A stretch of 64,000 nt of DNA from Firmicutes bacterium ADurb.Bin193 (GTDB lineage: Bacteria > Bacillota > Clostridia > Monoglobales > Firm-18): assembly GCA_002070105.1 (NCBI GenBank), contig MWCQ01000005.1:1-64000 (forward strand), given 5' to 3'. This document shows positions 22,703-31,677 of the stretch, one piece after another. The notes beneath the pieces were generated by a model. The model was not told the DNA's origin and ran no database searches. It saw only the letters and a program-made list of their open reading frames with translations. Position numbers and translations under genes: made by a program. Numbering within the stretch: position 1 is the first letter of the stretch; each line of letters opens with the position of its first letter.

Positions 22703-24034
22703 TTAATACTGTGACAGATAATGGTCAAGCTCCCACTGCGAAACGCTGGTGCGATAACTGTCCCATTCTTTTTTCTTTGCCTCTACATAGTTGGTGAAAA
22801 CATGGTTTCCGAGCGTTGCCTTGATAAGAGAATCCTTCTCAAGCTCCGCAACGGCTTCCTCCAAAGAAGCGGGGAGACTGTCTATACCGTTGGCGGCACG
22901 CTTTTCAGCGGACATATGGAATATATTTTCGTCAACGCTTGCCGGCGGTTTCAAATTGTTTTTGATTCCGTCCAGCCCTGCCGCAAGGCAGACCGCAAGC
23001 GACAGATAAGGATTTGCGGACGGGTCGGGGCATCGGAGCTCAACCCTTGTGCTTGCCCCGCGGGAGGCGGGAACGCGGATAAGCGGACTTCTGTTGCGTG
23101 CGGACCATGCTATGTAGCAGGGCGCCTCATAACCCGGAACCAGTCTTTTGTATGAATTTACAAGCGGATTTGTAATTGCCGCCATACCCTTTATATGCTT
23201 TAGAAGCCCCGCAATAAAGTTATAGGCAATCGGACTTAAACCGTTTACATCGCTCTCGTCATAGAAGGCGTTTTTGCCGTCCTTCATAAGCGACATATTC
23301 GTATGCATACCCGAACCGTTGATACCGTAAATCGGCTTTGGCATAAAGGTTGCGTGGAGGCCGTGCCTCTGTGCGATAGTTTTTACAACAAGCTTAAAGG
23401 TCATAATATTGTCCGCGGTTTCCAATGCCGCGCCATACTTAAAGTCAATCTCATGCTGACCCTGCGCAACCTCATGGTGTGAAGCCTCTATTTCAAAGCC
23501 CATATCCTCAAGCATTATGCACATATCCCGTCTTGCGTTTTCGCCCAAATCGACGGGGCCAAGATCAAAATAACTTGCATTATCATGCGTTATTGTTGTG
23601 GAGTTGCCGTTGCCGTCTGTATGGAAAAGAAAAAATTCGCACTCCGGACCCACATTAAAGCTGTACCCCATTTTTTCGGCTTCTTTTAAAACATTTTTAA
23701 GGACATATCTCGGGTCACCCGCAAAGGGTTTGCCGTCGGTAGTATAAACATCGCATATAAGGCGGGCAACCTTACCCTGTTGAGGTCTCCACGGAAAGAT
23801 CGTAAACGAATCAAGGTCGGGATAAAGATACATATCCGACTCCTCGATTCTGACGAAGCCTTCTATTGACGAACCATCGAACATACACCTGTTGTCAAGC
23901 GCTTTTTCAAGCTGGCTTTCGGTTATAGCGACATTTTTCAGCGTTCCGAAAATATCGGTAAACTGAAGTCTAATAAATTTCACATCATTTTCCTTGACTA
24001 ATCTGAAAATGTCCTCTCTTGTGTATTTAGCCAT
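22703..24034 (-). CDS. glnA: glutamine synthetase, type I
   Basis: GlnA makes glutamine from glutamate and ammonia with ATP. The 443-residue length and lack of the adenylylation-loop insertion place it with the GSI-alpha enzymes of Firmicutes, which are controlled by feedback and by protein partners rather than adenylylation. Signature blocks are [39 protein letters not shown] and the R-containing [18 protein letters not shown] precedes the ATG. It is monocistronic, with a consensus promoter and a structured leader of about 110 nt. Confidence 0.97.
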   Translation of the reverse strand: MAKYTREDIFRLVKENDVKFIRLQFTDIFGTLKNVAITESQLEKALDNRCMFDGSSIEGFVRIEESDMYLYPDLDSFTIFPWRPQQGKVARLICDVYTTDGKPFAGDPRYVLKNVLKEAEKMGYSFNVGPECEFFLFHTDGNGNSTTITHDNASYFDLGPVDLGENARRDMCIMLEDMGFEIEASHHEVAQGQHEIDFKYGAALETADNIMTFKLVVKTIAQRHGLHATFMPKPIYGINGSGMHTNMSLMKDGKNAFYDESDVNGLSPIAYNFIAGLLKHIKGMAAITNPLVNSYKRLVPGYEAPCYIAWSARNRSPLIRVPASRGASTRVELRCPDPSANPYLSLAVCLAAGLDGIKNNLKPPASVDENIFHMSAEKRAANGIDSLPASLEEAVAELEKDSLIKATLGNHVFTNYVEAKKKEWDSYRTSVSQWELDHYLSQY

Positions 24035-24097
24035 AATAATCCCCTCTCATTTCTTGAATTTAACGCTTTTTGCGTAGCGGAAACAACTCCGTCCTAT

Positions 24098-24145
24098 AAT
24101 AAACAATAAGGTATTCCGAATAATCAGAACACCTTTGTTATTACC
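24098..24145 (-). promoter_or_regulatory. leader hairpin upstream of glnA
   Basis: In the glnA leader the minus strand can fold AAGGTGTTC against GGAATACCTT (one G-T pair), extended by AATAACA against TTGTTTATT-like sequence. It lies 64 bases before the start codon, within the transcribed region, and is not followed by a T run. It could be a binding site for a nitrogen-responsive protein or RNA element; I do not recognise a known riboswitch. Confidence 0.45.
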
Positions 24146-24153
24146 TAATAAAC

Positions 24154-24182
24154 ATGATACTACTTTTTGGTTGTTTTGTCAA
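24154..24182 (-). promoter_or_regulatory. glnA promoter
   Basis: On the minus strand TTGACA (24177-24182), 17 bp, TATCAT (24154-24159). Start would be about 115 bp before glnA. Confidence 0.7.
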
Positions 24183-24692
24183 GCCTAAAATGAAAAAATT
24201 TTTCTCTGTTTTTCATTTTAATTAAAAATTACGGGTTTGAAATATAAAATTTTAAGATTTTTGGACATTTTGCATTAAAAATATTCATTTTTTCATATTC
24301 ACACAGCCTGTGTCTTTACAAAAACAGTGGTTTGTGGTATTCTTTGAAAAGATGATTTCATCATATAAGCGTTTGTAATAAACGGTTTTTTAATTTTGTT
24401 TTATAAAAAATGCGTTTTCCGACAATATACGACTCATAGCATAAAATCGTGATAAAACTGGCATTTTCAAAGGCTGGAAGCATATAAAAAAACACGGTTT
24501 TAGGAAATCGCGGGGAAACTGAATAAAACACCGTGATGAAAATTATATGATTAGATTTTTCAAAATTTATGTATAAACGGCAACATGGCGAAAAATTACT
24601 TTTGTATGGCTTTTGCAGAATTTATAATGAGTTTTGCAAATTTAATATAATGTTTCAGACCGTATCGGTATAGAAATGAGGTGACGGATGTA
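24183..24692. other. long AT-rich intergenic region
   Basis: About 500 bp with no credible coding frame. It holds an AT-only inverted repeat (AAAATGAAAAA / TTTTTCATTTT near 24187-24217), a promoter-like TTTACA-N17-TATTCT (24315-24343), a short hairpin CGTTT / AAACG followed by TTTTTT (about 24370-24396) and a hairpin CACGGTTTTA / TAAAACACCGTG (24493-24535). A small RNA gene is possible but unproven. Confidence 0.4.
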
Positions 24693-25403
24693 ATGCTTGA
24701 AAGGGATTTATACGAGCCGGTTAAAAATTTGCTTACCGAAATGGGCTATGATGTAAAGGGCGAGGTAAAGGGCTGCGATATAACGGCGATGAGAGGTGAC
24801 GAGCTTGTAGTTGTAGAGCTCAAAAAGTCATTTAATCTTGAGCTTGTCTTTCAGGCTACACTGCGCCAGAGCGTTGCGGACTTTGTCTATGTTGCGATTC
24901 CCCGCCCCGCAAAGGGCTACCGCACAAGGCGATGGAGGGATATTGTCCGCCTTGCGGACCGCCTCAGCCTCGGAATCATTGTTGTTGCGGACATACAGCA
25001 GGAGCCGGTGGCTGAGATTATTCTCTTCCCGAAGGAGAGCGCAATGCGAAGGTCGAAGAAAAAAAGGCTTGCAACGATAAATGAGCACAACTCGAGAACG
25101 GGAAGTTTTAACACGGGCGGAGTAACCGGTACAAAGCTGATTACGGCATACAGGGAGCAGGTGCTTCACATAGCGGCAATGCTTGAGCTACATGGCAGTC
25201 TTGGGACGAGGGAGCTTCGAAAGCTCGGAACCGGCCCCAAGACATCGGCTATATTGCGAAGCAATTTCTACGGTTGGTTTGCAAAAGAAGAAAAGCGCCA
25301 CACCCTCTCCGAAAAAGGGCGCAAGGCGCTGTTGGAATACAGCGAGCTTTGTGATTACTATAAAAAGCTAAAACTCGACGGGGATATTAAGGCACCGCAA
25401 TAG
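24693..25403 (+). CDS. DUF2161 protein, PD-(D/E)XK-like nuclease fold
   Basis: A 236-residue protein matching the DUF2161 family. The N-terminal half has the outline of a PD-(D/E)XK nuclease site (E24, D29 in GCDITAM, then E42-L-K44), followed by FQATLRQSVADFVYVAIP. The C-terminal part (TRELRKLGTGPKTSAILRSN, then FYGWFAKEEKRHTLSEKGRK) looks like a winged helix. No biochemical role is known to me; DNA cleavage is an inference from the fold. Start ATG at 24693 follows GAGGTGAC; a GTG twelve bases earlier is part of that site. Its end overlaps the convergent decarboxylase gene by 17 bp. Confidence 0.75.
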   Translation: MLERDLYEPVKNLLTEMGYDVKGEVKGCDITAMRGDELVVVELKKSFNLELVFQATLRQSVADFVYVAIPRPAKGYRTRRWRDIVRLADRLSLGIIVVADIQQEPVAEIILFPKESAMRRSKKKRLATINEHNSRTGSFNTGGVTGTKLITAYREQVLHIAAMLELHGSLGTRELRKLGTGPKTSAILRSNFYGWFAKEEKRHTLSEKGRKALLEYSELCDYYKKLKLDGDIKAPQ

Positions 25404-26694
25404 TGACATCCTCCGTTAGAAGCCGTGCGATTTCTTCCGTTATAACCTCTCCGGGGCTTATTATTCCCATACAGGGGGGAGTTTTATAAACAGCCCTTGC
25501 GGCTACCTGCCCGACCGCCTCCGTGGGAGGGACGGTTTTTGTTTTACCGTAATACGCAAGAGAGGGAGGCATTTTCAAAACTGTTTTCGGCGGGGGAGGA
25601 TAATTACCTTCTTTAAGAGCGGGAAGCCGTTTGGCAATACTTAAAAGGGCGGATTTAAGCCTTGCAAGGTCACGGGCTTTTGTCATTGCCTTTGCGATAA
25701 AAACAAGGTTAAGCCCGTCACACATCTCCGCTTTTATATTATATCTCATATCAAGCTCGTCGAAAACCGAAGCGGTGTTATAGCCTGCGTGAACAACAAG
25801 CCTTGTAATATCTTCGTTTTCAAGGCATTTATACCTTCCCGTTTCGTTAACGGCTTTTTTCAGGTCAATACATTTTTTTATAACTTTCTCAAGCCTTGCG
25901 CGCCCGCTTTTTTGCATCTCGGTTGCCGCCCTGTCAAGCGACATCATAATAAGGTAAGAAGGGCTTGTTGTCATAAGAAGGTTGATATTTTCAAGTGCGG
26001 TGTTGGGGTCAATCCGGCTTGTGCCAAGGTGTAAAAACGCCCCCTGGGTGATACAGGGAAGCGTTTTGTGCGCGCTGTTGACAACCCCGTCCGCACCGAG
26101 CATCAAGGCGGATTGCGGGAGCATATCGGAAAACGCAAAGTGAGCGCCGTGCGCCTCATCGACAATAAGCGCCCCACCGTTTTTGTGTGTGATTTCGGCA
26201 ATTCTTCTTATGTCACTGCAAACTCCGTAATATGTAGGCGAGGTTATTAAAACGCCCTTTGCTTCTGGATTCTCACTAAAAGCGCGCTCCACATCCTCTG
26301 GCGCTACGGCCGAATTTATCCCGAAACCGCCGTTGTGTGCGGGATATATAAAAACAGGCCTGATATCGTGAAAAACAAGCGTATTCAAAACGGAAATATG
26401 ACAGCCCCTGTCAATGATAAGCGTATCGCCCCTTTTGCACAGCGACATAATAAGCGCAAAAAGCCCCGAACTTGAGCCGTTTACAAGAAAAAAGGTATGC
26501 AAAGAGCCAAAAGCAAGGCTTGCGTTTTTCTGCGCAAGCCTTATCATACCCGAAGGGCAGCGAAGGTTGTCCGCCTCTTTGATTTCGGTAATGTCATAGC
26601 GCAAGGGAATCGATTTGTCTCCGTTGTGACCGGGCATAAAGAACCTTGCGGTGTTTTTGTTAATAATTTTATCTATACCTTTTTTAATAATCAT
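25387..26694 (-). CDS. Orn/Lys/Arg decarboxylase-family PLP enzyme
   Basis: A 435-residue fold-type I PLP enzyme of the major Orn/Lys/Arg decarboxylase domain, as in B. subtilis YaaO/SpeA. Visible features are FMPGHNG, NGSSSGLFALIMSL, VDEAHGAHF and the PLP lysine in NSAHKTLP. It is shorter than SpeA (about 490). The product is probably a polyamine or a polyamine precursor, but which amino acid is used cannot be told. It starts 5 bp after mecA with a weak ribosome site, suggesting coupling with mecA. Confidence 0.85.
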   Translation of the reverse strand: MIIKKGIDKIINKNTARFFMPGHNGDKSIPLRYDITEIKEADNLRCPSGMIRLAQKNASLAFGSLHTFFLVNGSSSGLFALIMSLCKRGDTLIIDRGCHISVLNTLVFHDIRPVFIYPAHNGGFGINSAVAPEDVERAFSENPEAKGVLITSPTYYGVCSDIRRIAEITHKNGGALIVDEAHGAHFAFSDMLPQSALMLGADGVVNSAHKTLPCITQGAFLHLGTSRIDPNTALENINLLMTTSPSYLIMMSLDRAATEMQKSGRARLEKVIKKCIDLKKAVNETGRYKCLENEDITRLVVHAGYNTASVFDELDMRYNIKAEMCDGLNLVFIAKAMTKARDLARLKSALLSIAKRLPALKEGNYPPPPKTVLKMPPSLAYYGKTKTVPPTEAVGQVAARAVYKTPPCMGIISPGEVITEEIARLLTEDVTIAVP

Positions 26695-26699
26695 ATCTT

Positions 26700-27314
26700 T
26701 TAGAAATGCGAGCTGATTGTTTCAACGGCGTTATTTTCGATAAGAAGCATACCATGCTCGGCAAGCTCACCCGTTCTTATATGTGCACTCGCTCCGTCCT
26801 TTACCGCATACTCCGTAAGAATTACATCCAAATCCTCTAAAACAAGCTCGTTTGTGATATGGAAGGTGATGTAGAATTGCTGATTGTACTTATAAAGACT
26901 GCTCATTCCCGAAAATCTTGTTTCAATATTCTTACAAGCCTCGACAACATCGTCAAAGCTTTTAAACTCATATACTACGGGGCTTACAAGTACTCTCGGT
27001 CTTCTGCGCGTTTTAACATCCTTTTTCACTCTTGGTCTTAAATACTTTTGGACGGGATTGTCCTCGCCCTCTTCAATCCGTGTTATAATCATAACAAAGC
27101 CGTCATTTTTAATCGGCATAGCTTCAACGACAAGCTGTGAGCCGTTTGCATAGAATCCCGCTTCAACCTCTGCGCGGTGAATAAGATTCCAGAACAGGTC
27201 CTGCGCTTCGGGTGAATTGTAAGTAAGACTTTCAAAACTTACATCCCATTCCTTGAGATCGTCTATGGAGAGTGTAACTTTAATTTTGTTCGGTGCAATG
27301 CGTTCAATTTTCAT
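26700..27314 (-). CDS. MecA-like adaptor protein
   Basis: A 204-residue protein of the MecA/YpbH family, adaptors that bring substrates to the ClpC ATPase for degradation by ClpCP. The N-terminal substrate-binding part (KIERIAPNKIKVTLSIDDLK) and the C-terminal ClpC-binding part (YEFKSFDDVVEACKN, then SSLYKYNQQFYITF) are both present and joined by a charged linker (RPRVKKDVKTRRRPR). RBS GAGGAGG precedes the ATG. In B. subtilis MecA controls competence; here the targets are unknown. Confidence 0.9.
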   Translation of the reverse strand: MKIERIAPNKIKVTLSIDDLKEWDVSFESLTYNSPEAQDLFWNLIHRAEVEAGFYANGSQLVVEAMPIKNDGFVMIITRIEEGEDNPVQKYLRPRVKKDVKTRRRPRVLVSPVVYEFKSFDDVVEACKNIETRFSGMSSLYKYNQQFYITFHITNELVLEDLDVILTEYAVKDGASAHIRTGELAEHGMLLIENNAVETISSHF

Positions 27315-27452
27315 AATGACACCTCCTCAAGTATATTATATACCATAAATTAAATTTTGAAAAGAGAAAAAACATATTGTAATTATAATATAATAATAGT
27401 ATAATGTACATAAGTTGCTAAAGCTACTAAAATTTCTCATATTATTATAACA

Positions 27453-27481
27453 AGCGTTCGGGTGCCGTGCACACGAACGCT
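27453..27481. repeat. dispersed hairpin repeat family B, single-hairpin copy
   Basis: Only the terminal hairpin of the family is left: AGCGTTCG / CGAACGCT around GGTGCCGTGCACA. It ends 30 bp before rnfC. Confidence 0.55.
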
Positions 27482-27511
27482 ATATTCAAAATACCTAAGG
27501 AGGCAACCGGG

Positions 27512-28837
27512 TTGTTATTTAGAACCTTTAAGGGCGGAGTGCATCTTCATTACAACAAGGAGCACACAAACCGTGTCAAAATAGTGGATATGCCCGCACC
27601 CGATAAGATAATCTGCCCTTTGTCACAGCACACGGGTAAGCAGAGTGAGCCCACGGTAAAAGCGGGCGACAGGGTAAAGATAGGAAGCCTTATTGGAAAG
27701 CAGTGCGGCTATGTGTCTGCAAATCAACACTCACCCGTTTCGGGAACGGTAATGGCGGTTGAGCCTTATCTGCACCCCTGCGGGTCTATGATTGATTCCG
27801 TTATAATTGAAAATGACGGCAAGGACGAAGTATTTGAAGGCATCAAGCCCTACGGTGACATTTCCGAGCTTTCGGCGAAGGATATAATCGACATTGTGAG
27901 CAATGCGGGAATAGTAGGCTTGGGCGGAGCGGCGTTTCCGACCCATGTAAAGCTTTGTCCCCCGCCCGATACCAGGATAGAAACGCTTATAATAAACGGG
28001 GCGGAATGTGAGCCCTATCTTACGGCAGACCACAGGATAATGCTTGAATATACCGATGAGCTTATGTTCGGCTGCATGGCGCTTGTTAAGGCGGTTGACG
28101 CAAAGGTCTGTGTAATTGCCATTGAGTCCAACAAAAAGGATGCCATTCTGGCAATCAAAGAAAAAATAAGCTCGGCAAAAAGCGGTATCCGTGTTGTCGG
28201 GCTTGCGACCAAGTACCCGCAGGGAAGCGAGAAACAGATAGTATCCGCGGTAACGGGCAAGGAGGTACCCCCCTGCGCTCTTCCCGCCGATGTAGGGGTT
28301 GTTGTGGTCAATGTGCACACCTGTGTGTCGACGGCTCTTGCGATAAAAACGGGAATGCCTCTTACCTCAAGGGTAGTCACCGTTGCGGGGAGCGCGATTT
28401 CAAATCCGGGTAATTTCAAAGTCAGAATAGGAACCCCGATAAAGCATCTTATCGAAGCCGCGGGCGGCTTTAAGGGTACAGCCGAAAAGATTATAATCGG
28501 CGGGCCTATGATGGGGACCTCTGTCTATTCTCTTGACATTCCGATTATTAAAGGTGCGGGCGGGGTTTTAGCGCTTACCGAGAGGGATGTCGCATGGAAA
28601 ACCTCCTCGAATTGTATCCACTGCGGAAAATGCGTCGGGGTATGCCCCGTAAGGCTTGAGCCTGTAACGCTTGACCGCTACTACAGAAAATTCAATGCCG
28701 AAATGCTTGAAAAATACAATCTTTTTGACTGTATCGAGTGCGGCTCCTGCGTGTACATTTGTCCCGCAAGGGTAGAGCTTTTGCGCAGTATCAGAGGCGC
28801 AAAGCGCAGGCTTGCTCAGATGAGGGAATCGAAATAA
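27512..28837 (+). CDS. rnfC: Rnf complex subunit C
   Basis: RnfC is the peripheral NADH/flavin-facing subunit of the Rnf complex, which couples ferredoxin oxidation by NAD+ to export of Na+ or H+. The 441-residue protein has the N-terminal RnfC/barrel-sandwich part, the NuoF-like nucleotide site (GLGGAAFPTHVK, NGAECEPYLTADHR) and two 4Fe-4S motifs near the end (CIHCGKCVGVCPV and CIECGSCVYICPA). The TTG start at 27512 is chosen over a GTG upstream because AAGGAGG precedes it and the upstream stretch is repeat sequence. First gene of rnfCDGEAB. Confidence 0.95.
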   Translation: MLFRTFKGGVHLHYNKEHTNRVKIVDMPAPDKIICPLSQHTGKQSEPTVKAGDRVKIGSLIGKQCGYVSANQHSPVSGTVMAVEPYLHPCGSMIDSVIIENDGKDEVFEGIKPYGDISELSAKDIIDIVSNAGIVGLGGAAFPTHVKLCPPPDTRIETLIINGAECEPYLTADHRIMLEYTDELMFGCMALVKAVDAKVCVIAIESNKKDAILAIKEKISSAKSGIRVVGLATKYPQGSEKQIVSAVTGKEVPPCALPADVGVVVVNVHTCVSTALAIKTGMPLTSRVVTVAGSAISNPGNFKVRIGTPIKHLIEAAGGFKGTAEKIIIGGPMMGTSVYSLDIPIIKGAGGVLALTERDVAWKTSSNCIHCGKCVGVCPVRLEPVTLDRYYRKFNAEMLEKYNLFDCIECGSCVYICPARVELLRSIRGAKRRLAQMRESK

Positions 28838-28910
28838 TAAAGCGGTGCGCTTTTGATAAATTATATTTATGCTTTTGGATGTTTTCACGAAAAGAGGGAA
28901 AAACAATAGT

Positions 28911-30440
28911 ATGGAAAAACTGTTGAAGGTCGGTCCGTCGCCTCACATCTACACGCCCGACGATACAAGTATTCTAATGCAGGATGTAATAATCGCACTT
29001 ATGCCCGCCCTTGCGGCAGGGGTATATATCTTCGGATACCGTGCGGCTGTTATAACGCTGATTTCGGTTTTAAGCGCGGTCATATTTGAGCATCTTTGGA
29101 ATATCGCATTAAAGAAAAAGTCCACAATCGGCGATTTAAGCGCGGTTGTGTCGGGAATACTGCTTGCCTTTAACCTTCCCGCAACCGTACCGTTTTGGAT
29201 TCCGCTTGTGGGTAGCTTCTTTATGATAATAATCGTAAAAATGTGCTTCGGCGGTCTCGGACAAAACTTTTTGAACCCCGCTTTGGGCGCAAGGGCGTTT
29301 TTGTCGGCATCATGGCCCGCACTTATGACATCCTTCGCAAAGCCGTTTGCGAAGCTAATGCCGATATTAAGTCCCGATGTGGTGACGAGCGCAACACCGC
29401 TCGGTATATTAAAAGAAAAAGCGGGCGAGGCATTGCCGACATATATGGATTTATTTATCGGCAATGTGGGGGGCTGTATCGGTGAAACCTCGAAAATTGC
29501 GCTTTTGGCGGGGCTTGTTTACCTTCTTGTAAGGCATGTCATAACATGGCATACGCCTGTGACATTTGTAGGTACGGTCGCACTTTTAAGTTGGATTTTC
29601 GGTGACAAGGGATATTTCAGCGGAGATTGGCTTTTCCACATTTTGTCTGGCGGTCTGTTCCTCGGCGCATTCTTTATGGCAACGGACTATTCCACAACCC
29701 CGATAACAAAAAACGGCCGAGTGGTTTTCGGAGTGGGTTGCGGCATATTAACAGTTATCATACGGCTTGCGGGAGGCTATCCCGAAGGCGTTTCATACTC
29801 AATATTACTGATGAATACGGCGTTTCCCCTTATCGAAAGGGTGACTGCGCCAAGAAGATTCGGAAAGGGAGGTTTAAAAATGCGTGATTATGTAAGACTC
29901 GGAGGAATATTGTTTTTGATTGCTGCGGTTGTTGCGCTTGCGCTGGCATTGGGAAACAAATTTACACAGGACAGAATAAAAGCCAGAGAGTTTGAGGAGG
30001 CGGCAAAATCACAGCAGAAGGTTTTTGACGGCGTCGGCAAGATTGTTGTAAACAGCGGCGCAACCCTTGAGGTTAAAGAGGGAACCTCCGTCACCTCGCT
30101 AACGATGTATGAGCTTGACACAGGCATAACCGTGTATGCGGCGGAGTGCAGTCCGAAGGGATATAAGAGCGACATAAAGATGACGGTCGGAATCGACGAA
30201 AACCTTAAGGTGACGGGCGTAAGCATAACCGATGCGTCGGGCGAAACCACAGGGCTCGGCACAAGGGTTACGGAGCCTGAGTTTATCGGGCAGTTTGTGG
30301 GAAAAACAAAGGATATAACGATAAACGGAACTGCCCCAAACGAAAACGGAATTGATGCGATAACAGGCGCAACCGTATCTTCAAAAGCGGTAACGGCGGG
30401 CGTAAATGATGCACTCAAAGCGGTTGAGGAGGCTCTTTAA
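28911..30440 (+). CDS. RnfD-RnfG fusion protein
   Basis: One uninterrupted frame of 509 residues covers two Rnf subunits. Residues 1-323 are RnfD, a multi-spanning membrane protein with the covalent flavin motif SATP (160-163, Thr162). Residues 324-509 are RnfG, with one N-terminal membrane helix (GGILFLIAAVVALALAL) and the second covalent flavin site TGAT (485-488). There is no stop between them, yet GGGAGG and an ATG at 29880 remain at the boundary, so RnfG might also be made separately. The start of RnfD at 28911 fits the family N-terminus. In other clostridia the two are separate genes in this same order. Confidence 0.9.
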   Translation: MEKLLKVGPSPHIYTPDDTSILMQDVIIALMPALAAGVYIFGYRAAVITLISVLSAVIFEHLWNIALKKKSTIGDLSAVVSGILLAFNLPATVPFWIPLVGSFFMIIIVKMCFGGLGQNFLNPALGARAFLSASWPALMTSFAKPFAKLMPILSPDVVTSATPLGILKEKAGEALPTYMDLFIGNVGGCIGETSKIALLAGLVYLLVRHVITWHTPVTFVGTVALLSWIFGDKGYFSGDWLFHILSGGLFLGAFFMATDYSTTPITKNGRVVFGVGCGILTVIIRLAGGYPEGVSYSILLMNTAFPLIERVTAPRRFGKGGLKMRDYVRLGGILFLIAAVVALALALGNKFTQDRIKAREFEEAAKSQQKVFDGVGKIVVNSGATLEVKEGTSVTSLTMYELDTGITVYAAECSPKGYKSDIKMTVGIDENLKVTGVSITDASGETTGLGTRVTEPEFIGQFVGKTKDITINGTAPNENGIDAITGATVSSKAVTAGVNDALKAVEEAL

Positions 30441-30442
30441 GG

Positions 30443-31045
30443 ATGGACTGGATAAAGGTTTTGAAAAACGGGCTGTTCACCGAAAACCCGACATTCGTCC
30501 AGCTTTTGGGGATGTGTCCGACTCTTGCCATAACAACCTCGGTTGTAAACGGAATAGGTATGGGAATTAGCGCAACAGTTGTTTTGATATGTTCGAATGT
30601 GGTAATATCTCTTATCCGAAATTTCATACCGGGCAAGATAAGAATAGCCTCCTTTATAATTGTAATTGCCGGCTTTGTATCGCTTGTGGACATGGTCTTA
30701 AAGGCGTATACCCCCGCTCTTTCGAATTCCCTCGGAATATTTATACCGCTTATCGTGGTTAATTGTATAATCCTTGCGCGGGCGGAAGCGTTTGCCTCGC
30801 GAAACGGCGTTGTTAGAAGCGCGTTGGACGGGCTTGGCATGGGTTTGGGCTTTACGGGTGCCCTTATAATAATTTCCTCTGTTCGTGAGCTTATAGGCAA
30901 GGGCACGGTTTTGGGCTTTCCGGTTTTCGGCGCGGGTTACTCTCCTGCCTTAATGGCGATACTTCCTCCGGGCGGATTTATCATACTCGGTATTATACTC
31001 GGAGTTATAAATCTTATAACAGCGAGGAGGAGGGCAAGTGCTTAA
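30443..31045 (+). CDS. rnfE: Rnf complex subunit E
   Basis: A 200-residue membrane protein with about six hydrophobic helices, of the NqrD/RnfE type. The paired motif GMCPTLAITTSVVNGIGMG near the N-terminus mirrors RnfA's GICPFLGVSRR and supplies cysteine ligands for the intramembrane iron cluster between the two subunits. It starts 2 bp after the RnfDG stop, with GGAGG in the end of that gene, and overlaps rnfA by 8 nt. Confidence 0.95.
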   Translation: MDWIKVLKNGLFTENPTFVQLLGMCPTLAITTSVVNGIGMGISATVVLICSNVVISLIRNFIPGKIRIASFIIVIAGFVSLVDMVLKAYTPALSNSLGIFIPLIVVNCIILARAEAFASRNGVVRSALDGLGMGLGFTGALIIISSVRELIGKGTVLGFPVFGAGYSPALMAILPPGGFIILGIILGVINLITARRRASA

Positions 31046-31619
31046 GGATTTACTTGTTTTGACCGTAACGGTTATTTTTATCGAAAATTTTGTACTTGTG
31101 CAGTTTTTGGGGATATGTCCCTTTCTCGGTGTTTCAAGAAGGACGGGAACAGCGCTCGGAATGGGAATGGCGGTAATATTCGTAATGGGCGTTGCATCGC
31201 TTCTTACATGGTGCATAGACACTTATATCTTAAAAGCGCTTGGGCTTGAATATCTGCGAACGGTCGCTTTTATTCTTGTTATTGCCTCGCTTGTTCAGCT
31301 TGTTGAGATGTTTTTGCAAAAGGCAATTCCCGTGCTTTACAACGCACTTGGGATATACCTTCCGCTTATAACCACAAACTGCGCGGTTTTGGGCGTTGCG
31401 CTGCTCAATATCCGAAAGGAATTTTCGCTTTTACAGGCGGTTGTTTATGGGGTTGGCGCGGCGGCGGGCTTTACGCTTGCAATAGTGCTTTTTTCGGGTA
31501 TAAGGGAACATCTTGAGTATTCCGAAATTCCGGAGTTTTTGCAGGGCTTTCCCATTGCTTTAATAACCGCGGGGCTTATTGCGACGGCGTTTATGGGTTT
31601 TGCGGGTCTTAAGCTGTAA
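31038..31619 (+). CDS. rnfA: Rnf complex subunit A
   Basis: A 193-residue membrane protein with about six helices, the partner of RnfE in the ion-translocating core. LVQFLGICPFLGVSRRTGTA near the N-terminus and LPLITTNCAVLGVALL in the second half are the two conserved symmetric blocks. The start is GTG with GGAGGG before it, inside the rnfE end. Confidence 0.95.
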   Translation: MLKDLLVLTVTVIFIENFVLVQFLGICPFLGVSRRTGTALGMGMAVIFVMGVASLLTWCIDTYILKALGLEYLRTVAFILVIASLVQLVEMFLQKAIPVLYNALGIYLPLITTNCAVLGVALLNIRKEFSLLQAVVYGVGAAAGFTLAIVLFSGIREHLEYSEIPEFLQGFPIALITAGLIATAFMGFAGLKL

Positions 31620-31677
31620 CGAAAAAAGGATATAATTTTTAATGCTGTAACGACTGCGACAGATAAGGAGTATAAAG

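Noticed and set aside
24681-24692. GTG start for the DUF2161 gene
   Set aside because: The GTG is part of the GAGGTGAC ribosome site for the ATG at 24693.
27467-27511. GTG start for rnfC 45 bases upstream
   Set aside because: It lies in a repeat hairpin without a ribosome site; AAGGAGG points to the TTG at 27512.
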